Source of the DNA: Collybiopsis luxurians FD-317 M1
Lineage: Eukaryota; Basidiomycota; Agaricomycetes; Agaricales; Omphalotaceae
Direction: 5' to 3'
Length of the DNA: 64,000 bases
Assembly: GCA_000827265.1 (NCBI GenBank)
Contig: KN834754.1
Span: forward strand, 1,318,831-1,382,830
In this document: piece by piece, positions 9,677-21,559 of the stretch
Numbering within the stretch: position 1 is the stretch's first letter
How the letters are laid out: each line of letters begins with the position of its first letter
The notes under the pieces: generated by a model
What the model was told of the DNA's origin: nothing
Seen by the model: only the letters and a program-made list of their open reading frames with translations
Database searches by the model: none
Program-made: the position numbers and the translations under genes

Positions 9677-12607
9677 GGTGACAGACAAAGTAACTTGGTG
9701 GGTTCAGACTCCGCTAACTTGTTCTTACAAAAGTAACTTTAAGTTACTTAAGTTACTTAAGTTACTTTGTCGCAACAAAGTAACTTTTGTTTCCCGCGCT
9801 TGACAGCTAACTTGCCGAGTCTCGGCAAAATGTACGTCTCAGTAACTTTGCTTCACTAGTCTTACAATTGTAATAACCAGTTGCAGTTGCTGCTGTAAAT
9901 CATCTCATGAGGTATTCTTCAGACTGAATGTGCATTGATCATTAGATAGTATGGCTTACACTGGTACACTCGGCACTTGCTTTCCATTTGAAAGGTTAAT
10001 AACATAAAATTTCGCATGTATTCAAGAGTTTCAGAGGTAATTTATGTAATTGAAGGTAGTTCTGACTACAGATTGTATCGTTACCGCTGAAATGATCCGT
10101 CTAAAATGTGAAGGAAAATTCATATTTCATTCAAGTTAGTGGAGTTTGAAAATTGAAACTCCGCTAACTTGTTAACTTGTTGTCAACTGAACAGTGAGTG
10201 CCGCCCATCTGCGATCATGGCGCAGGTGCCAAAACTCAAAGCACAGATGATGCTCGGTCCTCACGGCCATTATTCCAGGCCAGATGCAACTATCATTATC
10301 AATACAGGCTTCAAACCGTGACCAAAGAGCCAAATAAATCCACTTCTATCATTCACCTGAAGTGTGTGCAAACCCTTACATCTTGTACTGGACATACTGT
10401 ATTTAGACTGGTTGATGGGTACTTTATAATGCCAAATAACTTATCAAAATCAGGAGGCTCTTCATGTAGCCAAACACTTTTACCAGTTTCCAGTGACAAT
10501 TTGTTACCTTGTGTATGTAATGTTCTGAGTATGAATCTTCATATTCAAGATTCTAAAAGGTAGATTACCACAAATAAGTGTTCATTTCCTTTGAAGTCAT
10601 TGAGCTCTCACATCAGATGTTGTCAAAGTCGAGAATCCAATTGTAAGCTTTTGCATTAATGAGGGATTCTCCAAACCTTACATTCACCTGAAGTCAAGAG
10701 TAAATAAATGTAATTAGTTGTTCAAGCATTGCTACATTGTACTTACTTGGTTTTTATACTACAAATGAATCTAGAGCAGAATAGAAAGGTAACAAAAATA
10801 GAATACAATTGAATATGAAGAAAATTTGAGAAACTGATGGAACGATGGAGAGATGAGTTGACTTCTACTTTGATATCCACCACAGTGTAAGCTGTGGTCT
10901 TTGCGTTTATCCTGGAATGCAATCTGAGCATTAAAATATTAAGAGCATTGCAACACGAAGGACCACTATAACTTATCTTTGCATTACTTAAATTTTGAGC
11001 TATCCCCAAGTTTTTAAGCTGTGACTAACCTGTCAAGCTCTCTAGTATCAAGTACTGTGCAACATTTTAAATTGCCACCTGAGCCACTGGTATCAGTTTT
11101 NNNNNNNNNNNNNNNNNNNNNNNNNNNNNNNNNNNNNNNNNNNNNNNNNNNNNNNNNNNNNNNNNNNNNNNNNNNNNNNNNNNNNNNNNNNNNNNNNNNN
11201 NNNNNNNNNNNNNNNNNNNNNNNNNNNNNNNNNNNNNNNNNNNNNNNNNNNNNNNNNNNNNNNNNNNNNNNNNNNNNNNNNNNNNNNNNNNNNNNNNNNN
11301 NNNNNNNNNNNNNNNNNNNNNNNNNNNNNNNNNNNNNNNNNNNNNNNNNNNNNNNNNNNNNNNNNNNNNNNNNNNNNNNNNNNNNNNNNNNNNNNNNNNN
11401 NNNNNNNNNNNNNNNNNNNNNNNNNNNNNNNNNNNNNNNNNNNNNNNNNNNNNNNNNNNNNNNNNNNNNNNNNNNNNNNNNNNNNNNNNNNNNNNNNNNN
11501 NNNNNNNNNNNNNNNNNNNNNNNNNNNNNNNNNNNNNNNNNNNNNNNNNNNNNNNNNNNNNNNNNNNNNNNNNNNNNNNNNNNNNNNNNNNNNNNNNNNN
11601 NNNNNNNNNNNNNNNNNNNNNNNNNNNNNNNNNNNNNNNNNNNNNNNNNNNNNNNNNNNNNNNNNNNNNNNNNNNNNNNNNNNNNNNNNNNNNNNNNNNN
11701 NNNNNNNNNNNNNNNNNNNNNNNNNNNNNNNNNNNNNNNNNNNNNNNNNNNNNNNNNNNNNNNNNNNNNNNNNNNNNNNNNNNNNNNNNNNNNNNNNNNN
11801 NNNNNNNNNNNNNNNNNNNNNNNNNNNNNNNNNNNNNNNNNNNNNNNNNNNNNNNNNNNNNNNNNNNNNNNNNNNNNNNNNNNNNNNNNNNNNNNNNNNN
11901 NNNNNNNNNNNNNNNNNNNNNNNNNNNNNNNNNNNNNNNNNNNNNNNNNNNNNNNNNNNNNNNNNNNNNNNNNNNNNNNNNNNNNNNNNNNNNNNNNNNN
12001 NNNNNNNNNNNNNNNNNNNNNNNNNNNNNNNNNNNNNNNNNNNNNNNNNNNNNNCATAATTTCTCAAACTCACTGCAGGGCTTCTCTCTGACCCTGGTCA
12101 TGTAATCTTAGATCATAAAAATAATGTACAATTGATTTCAGTTGCCAATAGAGAATGATCTGGCTCAAGGCTTCTAGTATGTTGACAATCAAAAAAACTT
12201 GCCTTTGGATGACTCACAGATGCAGTTTGGTGGTGATCAGCATATTATTTCCTTGATGGAGCATGTATGGCCCTACACGAGATGCCAGTGGAGAAAAACC
12301 AGAAAAATGTTTGTTATCTGTCCGTGGGAACTCAGCAAGTTGGTGTACAAACTAGGGATTTCGATGGCCCACCCTTGCAAACAGCAACATGAAAACAGCA
12401 ATACTTGAGTTTGGGCTCATACTGGACCTCTCATTTATGACTAAAAGAAAATCTCAAGTCTTTAGTGAAGCTCAAGTTAGTAACATTTTCCCGAAGCTCG
12501 GCAAGTTACCGCTGTCAAGTGTGGGAAAAACAAGTTACTTGCACGTAACTTGCAAGTAACTTGAATGAATTGAAAAAGTAACTTGAAAAGTTACTTTGCT
12601 CACAGTC
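9677..12607. mobile_element. hAT-like element, about 2.9 kb, with assembly gap
   Basis: TAACCTTGG occurs on both sides (9668-9676 and 12608-12616), giving an 8-9 bp target duplication. Both ends carry CAAAGTAACTT in inverted orientation, preceded by divergent tips. Arrays of AAGTTACTT/AAGTAACTT fill about 9685-9850 and 12470-12600, and GCTTGACAGC/CTGTCAAG...TTGCCGAG also recurs inverted. The intact paralog has no DNA here. A 954-bp gap (11101-12054) hides the core. The readable flanks encode nothing recognisable as transposase (frames at 10198-10563 and 12199-12408 are anonymous), so autonomy cannot be judged. The exact terminus may shift by one base. Confidence 0.75.
11101..12054. other. assembly gap (run of N)
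   Basis: 954 undetermined bases inside the hAT-like element. Any open frame crossing this stretch is an artefact. Confidence 0.99.
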
Positions 12608-12765
12608 TAACCTTGGCTGTCCAACAGCCCAGTCAAGTCAAGGGAAAAGACACCAGAGTACTGAATAGTTGGGTCGGTATCATCCACAATGACTAGCTGG
12701 GGAACTGCAGTATCTGGGGTCCTCATTGGATACTCAGAGGGATGAAGTTAGAAAGCTGAAGGCAA

Positions 12766-13984
12766 AAAGTTTTCCAGCCACCCATATAATGCAGAAGAAC
12801 TGACTAGGAGCATAAATGAAAGCAACCATCATCCAAAGCAATCTGGAAATTGGAATGAAGTGGATAAAATAGGAAATAGAATAGAATTTTATACAGAAAG
12901 CATGGTAGGCGAAATATTGAATTGGATGGCACTCAAGCAGACAAAGCAGGAGGCTTGCTTGGCATGTATATTTTGACCACCACACCACTCTGCTACAGAT
13001 CCGTCTTCGGTAAAAAGTCATGTAGCTGATTGCCACATTGTCTGCAACAGGAGCGCAGGACTGACAATAATCCAACTATTGACAATTATTGATTGTGACT
13101 GCACTCCCAGAATAAAATCATGACAACAGCTCAGCCTTTTTCTCTCTTTTTTTTCTCGAGAGCCTAGTTGCCCAAGACCAACAATGCTTCTGTTTATACC
13201 ATCCCGCAAGATGAACTTGCGCTTTGGGGTCATGGCTCATACTCAGATATACTTACTGGATTCCGACTCCATCTTGCATGTCATTGGGAAAAGCTAGGCT
13301 TGGTTACAGGCAATTACAACGGCATGTAGATGACATGAATTTGGTCATGAATGACTTAGAAGGTCATGCTTCAGGTTCGTTTTATTTTCGGTCACCTTTC
13401 AATTGGCAACAATCTGATAGAATTGCATTGTCGAACGTCGAACAGTCATGCAACACTAATGATCTGGAATGTAGTATTTTCTGCAGGCTGGCCTTACTTA
13501 GTACCTGCCATGAAACCCATCAAAAAGACTATGATTCATGGCAAGAGCACGGCGACCGTGCGTTTTTTCTCTACGCAACTTTCATTGAAATTGTAGTCTT
13601 AGAGGTGAAGAACCTTTTCTTCCAGGATCCAGATGTCGCTTTGTTACGTTCCCTATTTATTATCATGAGGGTGTTCAGATCTAAATACAGTCTATTACCC
13701 TACTGGAAGGTTTCTTAGTACTTCAAGCTAGGCAGGCTGATCGCCGCTGTGTACGAGATATCAATCTGCGCCTCCGATGTTATCATGAAGAAGGAAACTC
13801 CCAGTAATTGTGAAGTAGAAATCTAGTATCATTCCACTCGCCTTTCACTCGAGCAACTTACTTAGGAGTCTTAAAGTGCAAAGATATTTACGAGGCGCTT
13901 GTCTTTCAATGTAAAAGTCTTAGCACAGGAGACTCAATGCCTTTATTTTACAGGTTCTGCAACAAGCTACACAGGATACTGATA
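12766..13984. other. intergenic with one anonymous open frame
   Basis: The longest frame is 13224-13718 on the plus strand (164 codons). It has no domain, signal peptide or splice support that I recognise, and may be chance or a gene relic. Near 13840-13984 there are words shared with the 3' flank of the secreted-protein family (ACACAGGATACTGATAACTACAT and similar), so the family's duplication unit extends here. Confidence 0.4.
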
Positions 13985-14004
13985 ACTACATTAATTACAA
14001 TGCA

Positions 14005-14336
14005 TCACATAAGTAAGATAGGGCATTGTCCAGTCTGGTCTGGAGTCAGGCAATTTTCGGGCTGTTCCAGGTTCCCGACGAAGAGCGAGTCACCAGTGCA
14101 ATCATCTTTTCTATGCAAACGTTTATCTGGTCAGTCTGATTTCTAGCGTACAATTAGACGAGTGGTTGCTTACACGGAGTGAACGCAGGATACGCCAGTG
14201 AAGGTCGAGGCCACGCTGGTTATGGTGTCTTTATACCCGTTGGGGAATTCAATGCTCTCGTCTAACACGCCGAAGGGTCGACAATTCCCACCCGCGAAAT
14301 CGGCATCAGGGCAAGCGACGAAGAAGAAGCTGGGAC
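14005..14336 (-). pseudogene. small secreted protein family, copy lacking signal-peptide exon
   Basis: Two exons, 14336-14174 and 14110-14005, match exons 2 and 3 of the copy at the left edge: PSFFFVACPDADFAGGNCRPFGVLDE, then DDCTGDSLFVGNLEQ ending at TGA. The GTAAGC donor and CATAG acceptor are intact and keep frame. No signal-peptide exon can be found upstream. The next family unit begins after only about 60 bp, so the 5' end was apparently lost when the units were joined. It is called a pseudogene because it lacks a start and a secretion signal; the remaining exons are otherwise undamaged. Confidence 0.55.
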
Positions 14337-14578
14337 CTTGATAACGTGTTAGACTGTATCATTGTCGGACTTGATTTGCTAGCATCTTATCATATGCCCA
14401 CTCAAGCAACCTTCACACTCCTTTCACCCAAATATATTACTGTTCTGAAGTGCAAAGACATACCAGAGGTATCTGACCTTTGTCGTGGATGACTGGGCAG
14501 AGAAGACTCAATCCTTTCATTCGACTTGCAGGTTCTGCGATTACTCAAGAGTACACAGGATACTAGTAACTACATTTA

Positions 14579-14919
14579 TTACAATACGCTGCATCTGTAT
14601 GAAGACAGGGCGTTATCCAGATCCAGGTTGGACTCGTCTAAGTCAGGGAATTCTTCGAGGTTCTCAACGATGAATGAGCCACCGGAACAATCGTCGTTCC
14701 TATGTTGCTCTTGTCAGTCTAATCGCTAGCGTACAGTGAAACTCACAATCACTTACACAAAGAGAGTGCAGGCTACGCCTGCAAAGGTCGAGGCCACGCT
14801 GGTAATGGTGTTATTGAAATCTTCGGGAAATTGCACGCACTTGTCCAACACGCCGAATGGTGAACAATTGCCGCCAGCGAAGTTGGCATCAGGACGAGCG
14901 ACGAAGAAAAAGCTGGGAC
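14579..14919 (-). pseudogene. small secreted protein family, second copy lacking signal-peptide exon
   Basis: Exons 14919-14757 and 14699-14579 encode PSFFFVARPDANFAGGNCSPFGVLDK and DDCSGGSFIVENLEEFPD, closing at TAA. Splice sites GTAAGT and CATAG are good. Upstream DNA to about 15100 holds no ATG followed by a hydrophobic stretch, so the signal exon is missing or unrecognisable. An alternative is a distant first exon, but the 15918-15223 exon of the next gene leaves little room. The family core is nearly as well conserved as in copy 1, so loss was recent. Confidence 0.5.
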
Positions 14920-15222
14920 CTTGACGTATAGTCGGGGTAGAATCTGGATGGTATAAGTAATCAGAAGAGTCGATCATACCTGTGATAAATTGCTTATGCT
15001 AGCCTTCGCAAGTAAAGCTGAGGTAACGAAGTTCAAATGGTCAGGCACAGACTGAGCCGAAGGCCATCAATGACGATATTGAGTACATGAGTTGGTTAGA
15101 CTATCGCGAATATTACGAACTGAAAAGAGTATTACACTTGTACATAGACTAAGTATTGGCGTTGGCGTTGGCGTATAGTTATCGTGCACAGTCAATGTAA
15201 ATACTACTGGACAGGGTACAAG

Positions 15223-16334
15223 CTATTGATCGTACGTGAACAATCGCTCACTAGGTTGGTTTGACTGGGGCGTAATAATGAAGATGCAAGAAAGTAAACA
15301 AAGACCGATACTAACGGTCGTAATAATAGCTACACTTCTAGCTTGCGCCGCCCACGCGTAGCATAGCACACCTACCATAGCAAGAATAAAACCCAGAGCT
15401 GTTGCGATCAGACACAGCGTGTGGCAACGGCTTAGTAGATTAACTGGAGGTTGTCGTTGAAAAGGACCGCACTGAACCAGCTGAGGATTCGCGCTCCATA
15501 TCGGATTGGGGATTGGAGAGCTTCTCGCAAGAGGAGGAGGAGTTTTCTCATTCGTTAGTGTTGCGTATCCATTCTCGGACGCGTTCCCATTCCTCGCCGA
15601 CATGGTCGACTTGGGAGACGCGGTTTTAGGAGAATGGGTAAGTGTATGTGCAGCGGCGTCAAGGATCGCGGAGCCTTTGGTTGTAGGAACGTGCTGCATG
15701 GAACTGGGGTTGGCAGCTTCGACTTGACGTTCTTCGCGTTTGGCTTCTTGGACTTTGAATCGGACGAGAAAGAAGGATGCGAAAAAGGAGACGAAGGACG
15801 CCCAGAGATGGAGGACGAGAGAAGCCATGAAGCCCGCGTTGGACGCTCTAGACCATGCGGAGTCGCTACTAGTGGTTACTTGCAGCATACTGGCTTCAAC
15901 GGAGGCAAGGAATGTAGTCTATACAAAGTCAACGGAGGCAGAACATGAAAGACTACCTTCACGAACAATAAGCGTAATTAACTGCAAGAGTTTACTCAGG
16001 TTGTATCCTCATAAGTCTTAAAGAATTACACGTACCTGTAGCCTATCCTGCCAGCTTTGTACCAGGTCCTTGAGAGCCTTGCGCCTGGCCACGTCATCTT
16101 CCTTGTCCTGGTCTGCCTGCGTCTCTGGTAACACAAATTGAGCGAATCAGACTGTGAGACGGAGAAATACCACCAACTTGTCCTCAGCGGTGTTACCATT
16201 TCTAGGTCACCATTCTCGCCCTCCTGAACTTGGCCAGGGCCCGATGAAGTTACAGAACGACTATATGCGCCTAAGAAGAGATTTAAGATTCTGGACTGTA
16301 AAAACTTGAAGAACATACGAGTGAATCGATGCAT
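15223..16334 (-). CDS. four-helix membrane protein, uncharacterised Agaricomycete family
   Basis: Five exons join in frame to 295 residues: 16334-16319, 16270-16197, 16122-16036, 15981-15967 and 15918-15223. Exon 1 is only 16 nt and exon 4 only 15 nt. The N-terminus is Ser/Gly/Glu-rich. A charged segment (DKEDDVARRKALKDLVQSW) follows, then hydrophobic stretches at about 60-80, 95-117, 231-254 and 260-280, separated by a 110-residue polar loop rich in Ser/Thr/Pro. No named domain is recognised. It is transcribed divergently from RPL23, 267 bp away. The microexon LITLI is required to keep frame and restores a hydrophobic helix, which supports the model. Its donor (GTTCGT) is weak. Confidence 0.7.
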
Positions 16335-16601
16335 TGAGGATCGGAGAGCAATTGGTTTTCGAGTAAGTAGCTGCAAGTGACATAGCTAACCGTGGAGTTG
16401 TTGATGTAACGTTTGATGAGGCCAGTGCTTCTATTCAGTCAAGTTCCGAGTACCGACGTGCACGCCAAATTTAGACGCCCGTATAAGCGCTTATGCACGT
16501 GACTTGTTGTGGGAAAGCTGTATAGGTCATTCCGGCACATTCGGCACTGACAGTCTCATTCACCTCCAAAATTTTGCCGTCGCCCTCAAGACCCTCCAAA
16601 A
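16335..16601. promoter_or_regulatory. shared divergent promoter region
   Basis: 267 bp separate the divergent start codons of the membrane-protein gene and RPL23, so both promoters must lie here. I see no clear TATA box; pyrimidine-rich tracts precede the RPL23 start, as is usual for fungal ribosomal protein genes. Confidence 0.5.
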
Positions 16602-17309
<708 letters not shown>

Positions 17310-17577
17310 TAGCTTGGCATATTGTATGATTCATTCTATATGTTTTTTCCCCTTCATCCTGATCATGAAACGCCAATGTATGCTATGCCTGACCCTCATC
17401 GCCGATGTAAGGTACTCCGTGAATCCAATGGTTCTGGATCTCTACGTAGAGAGTTCTTCTGTGCCTGCTCGACCGTCTCATTGAATTTACCGCTGGGTGC
17501 TCCATTGGGCTGGGCGCTTCTATAAAGATTGTATCATACGAGCGCCACATTTCATCTTCCCCCTTTACTCCCCCGTC

Positions 17578-19200
17578 ATGTTTCTTCTTCAGCTGCCTGA
17601 CGATATCCTGTTCAGCATTCTCATGTACTTGCAGCCGTTTGATTTACTCCAACTACGAAAGGTGAGACCCAGGTTGATGAACTTCGGCCGTGGCAATTCA
17701 CCGACCTCGAAATATTCGTGTTTGGCGGATTCCTCTAGACTTGTAGACAGCTCCAAGCCTTCACTTTGATGAAAATTGTCTGGGCCAGTGCATATAGAAA
17801 CTCTGAATGCTTTCTTCCTTCAGCAGGCCTTTCATTGCTCCAGACTGTACATGACATTGAAGGCACTCTTTTGCGTGCTCACCGATTAGATTCAGTTTGG
17901 GCAGATCCCGTGGCATTCCTGAGCTCTAGATCCAATAGGTTTGCCCCGCAAACCACACCGTCGATAAAACTCAAGCTCCGTTTCCCCGAAGTCTTTTGCA
18001 TCGAAATATACCGAGGCAGATATCTGGTAATCGGAGGGCTGTCGGGCTTTGTAGTGTATGACCTGCAGACGAGACACGAAATATATGAGTATGACGCTTC
18101 CGATGACGACGGGTGTAGGCTGTTCTGGTTGTTTTCAAGTAGCGGACCAAACGATGATGATCAGGATTTCTATGTTCCCTTTCGGAGAGTACGAAGTCGC
18201 AATTGGGAGGTGTCAAAGCTGTAAGTTGTGCTCACTTCCCTCTAGATAGTACTACGCTCAAAGTATATGGTCTAGCTCTATCATCAGAATTACACCTTCG
18301 GGGGGCGTATCTATAATTGATATCACAGGGATACAAAGTCCAAGTCTTCTTCACATAGATATTGGCCTTGATTTTTGTATTTTTCGACCAGAAGCTGATG
18401 GAGGGCTGGTGCTACTGCATATCCCGACGCTGAGAATTTATAGTTTATCCCTATCTCAGGCAGTACGTTTCTCCTTCTCGGTCGCTAACGTGTTTTGACA
18501 ATGAGCGTAGGAATCAAATCTAGCCGATGCAATATTCATGCCTGGATACGTCCTTCTGATATCCACCCTTCGCATGAATTCAAGCCCTCATAAATTCTTT
18601 GAACTGTTCACCCTTCCTGACCCTCACGCTGCTACACCTGCCACTCTGGTCCCAACGCACTGCGGTTTTCTGCAGAAGAGTTTCACAGAATCGAAATTCA
18701 CTTCATCAGATATTAACGCAGATCTCGCTCCTCCGAATATGACTGGATCCATTTGGCTTGTTGGCCTCTTCAACACTCGAGGTGCTAGTCTGCTACGTAT
18801 AACACTTCAACCTAATGGAACCCTGTCATTCCACATCCCAGATCATGATCTGAATCCGCGCCAACGAAATCGAATTCCCTACGATTTACTCTTGACGGTC
18901 GCTTCCAAACCGACGGGTGTTGGAACTCTAGCAAGAGGTGTCTCCAGGGTCGTTGTAGGCAGGAAATCGTTAATGGCGCTGTATAATGTTCATCGTCGCG
19001 CGGCTCAAGCTAGCAAAAGAGGCGAGAAAGACGATGATGGACAAGCGTTTGAAGATTTGACGATTGACATTAATTATGTCAAGCCTATCCCGCAATTTTA
19101 TAGCTCAGATGTGTATGCGTTTGATGGCTTTAGGGGCTTGTTGTGTACGGTTCCCGGAGGCGGGAGTGAAGTGGAAGTACTAAACTTTGTTGAAATCTGA
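17578..19200 (+). CDS. F-box protein
   Basis: Four exons (17578-17661, 17739-18220, 18276-18462, 18511-19200) join in frame to 480 residues. The F-box is at the extreme N-terminus (about 5-48): LPDDILFSILMYLQPFDLLQ, then LRKTCRQLQAF across the first splice junction. F-box proteins bind Skp1 and present substrates to SCF ubiquitin ligases. The rest is not an LRR array; stretches such as RYLVIGGLSGFVVYDLQTRH and GGLVLLHIPTLRIYSLSL read like beta-propeller blades, as in many basidiomycete F-box proteins, so a propeller-like substrate domain is inferred. The substrate is unknown. It starts 291 bp after RPL23 on the same strand. Confidence 0.85.
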
Positions 19201-21559
19201 CATTTGGATTTAGTTTGTTATGGCTAGGAAAATACGCAGATAGATCGTAATTATCGTACTTCCAAAGAGCTATCATGGCCCTGCTACCGTTTGCATTACT
19301 CAGCGCTTTATCTAGATCTCTGAACGTTGAGCCCTCGGATTTACTTCTTGACGGAACTCCGAGCCGCTGTGCTTTATCGATTCGTGTATCTCGTCCATTG
19401 CTCGTCCTATTCGGATCGTAGAAGGATGTAATGACCTTTACCGAGCTTCGTTAACAGCTTGGAGTAGCCGCAGGAGTAACTCCGGCATCCAACCGCATCT
19501 CTATCCTTTTCGAGCCGTCAGGCATCAAATCGCAAGACTGTTTCTCTTTTCTGGAAGTCTCGCTTCCATCCGAGAAAGAAATAAAATCCTACAGGACCAC
19601 AAGCCGTTGTTCTTGGACTTCCGCTGAGTTTACAGTGGGTATGGCGTACCAGGAGCATTCTCATCGATTCTTCGTTGACAGACCTCTAGCTTGTACTCAT
19701 CTGATTGCCACTGGGCTCATACCAATTTGGTCGTGGAAAAAACTCCAGCGGTACGTTCAGCCAGAAATACTTGAAGAACCTGAGTAATCCTGCAATCCTG
19801 GCAAAACTTGGGTTGAGCTCGAATTTGTGCCTTGCAATTATTGACATTTAAGTGTATCACTGAACTTCGTTGTTCGATGTAGCCTTCAGACCTACCGCAT
19901 TTACTGAGCCGGTTCAACAGCCAGCCTCCTTACCGTCAGGCAAAAAACTAACGACAGTCATGATTTCTGAAAGCCCGAATACGGTTAACAGAAGCATCGA
20001 TCCAACACTAACCCAGTGCTTCCACAGCTGACCGTGCCACAGATGTTCCAATAACGTTCTTTTAATCTCTAAAACGACTAGTGTTATTCCAAAACTCAGT
20101 AGCTCATTATATATCGGTTTAGCGCGCCGTATGTGGGGGAGGAAGGGGCCAAATTTACTAGAATCCCATCGAGAATAACTTCATTACGGCGTCAAGGGAC
20201 CCTCAAACTGCACGAACTAGTTTTCATGGGACTCGTATCAAACTTGCGTTCATGGACTACTTTCTTTTCCTCATCCAAGATGTGTATCCTCAAGTTGTCA
20301 ATCTAGATTCTTCTCGTCGGGGTAACTACTGCGCTCTCCTAATAACGACTACGATGATGAGCAGCAGGCTTTATACTATAACCCTGGGCCTGTTATTCCC
20401 GGTTTCGAAGCGTTGAGGAAGGTATCTTTCGAGACACTGGGTTACAACTGGACTGCGCCACACTGCAAAAAAACAAGGAGAAAATTGTATTGTCCAAGCT
20501 TGCTGTGACGGGATGAGATGCATATATGCAGGTACACCTTTGCCAGAATTGCCATGATTATACACCAGCTCATTAACCCTCTACTATAAGGGTTATTGCG
20601 CTAGATATAGGTCTATCTATCAACAACCACCCCCTACTACAAAGGCAAGAATCGACAGATTGCGGTTGGCAATAAGCTTTCTGTTGAAGTCTATGAATGC
20701 ACCGGTGAAAGCAGCGTGAAATTTAAAGGATATCTAACCCAGCTTGATGGCGTTCATGAGGGAGGGATCTTACGGAGCTAACTGTAACCGAGTCTCGAAG
20801 CGAACGAGCTATCATCCGGGTTATATACGGAATCAGGTTTGCAGCGCAAGCCGTTTGAAAGTAAAGAACCAGTTTCTCCTTTCTCATTGTCGATTCAGTG
20901 CTCCAGGAAATCAAGACAGTATATACATGCTCATCCATCACAGAGGTCATTGGGTCTATGTGGATGGGCCCCTTGATGTAAGTATACGTTGAACAGGATT
21001 TTGATAAGGAGTGGCTAGTGATTCTTTTTGCCTACTCAAGGACGAGTGGCCCTTTACCCACCTTAACTTCCCCAGCAAATATATCGACGATGGAGAGGAA
21101 GAATATTATGTGTGGTGGTTCTCTCCACTCAACCTGAAGGCACCGGTCTCTCCGAGGTCAGGATTGACGGTAATGGCCAAGCGAACGTGTTGAAAAGCGG
21201 ATGGACGGCACTATTGAGGTGTGATCAGTGACGATAGATACTGTGCATAAGATTCTCGAAGTGATTTATCTCAACAGCTCTTGTGCCACTATACTTCGTA
21301 CTTACCTGCTGATTCTCTTTTGTGTATGTAAAAATTTTGCAGTAACAAACGAACTTGGTCTTCAAAGCTTCAATGCGGAGTCGCATGTGAGCAATGAGTC
21401 ATTACGTACACGTGATTGGTATGAGTCATTCTTACTCTTTTTGGACTCTCACATTTGCGCACAGGTGACAGCGAACGACAATGACTCTCATTCTTACACG
21501 ATTAAACAACGATTTGATGGCTATAAAGACTTTGAACTCTTTGTTCTGCCTCCACATCC
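19201..21559. other. 2.3-kb gene-poor stretch
   Basis: No supported gene. Two plus-strand frames at 20744-20992 and 21011-21193 are separated by a plausible GTAAGT donor, but the frames do not join at the available acceptors, and neither peptide (ending HWVYVDGPLD and starting near FCLLKDEWPF) is recognised. They may be a gene relic. A 50-codon frame at 19274 starts with a hydrophobic run (MALLPFALLSALSRSL) but stops quickly. No repeats with clear termini were seen. Confidence 0.4.

Larger units (their letters stand above)
5706..12727 (-). pseudogene. decayed duplicate of the 2174-3891 surface protein, split by three transposons
   Basis: Segments colinear with the gene at 2174-3891 are found at 12727-12617 (ATG and VIVDDTDPTIQYSGVF), 9667-9010 (NHLIVSF, NTSQVTNYIAC, NSDPSVSYSNSSGGW), 8358-7831 (stalk and membrane helix) and 5903-5706 (tail ending SSNEREVVDV). 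The gaps match insertions at 9677-12607, 8367-8999 and 5904-7826. In-frame stops occur, for example right after the membrane helix (FVHR then TGA), and most splice junctions are lost. Compared with the intact copy, many CG dinucleotides have become TG or CA. It is almost certainly non-functional. Confidence 0.85.

Noticed and set aside
11014..12101. Long open frames of 326-356 codons on both strands
   Set aside because: They consist almost entirely of unknown residues across the N gap; artefacts.
20744..21193. Possible two-exon gene
   Set aside because: The plausible GTAAGT donor joins out of frame to every acceptor in range, and neither peptide is recognised.
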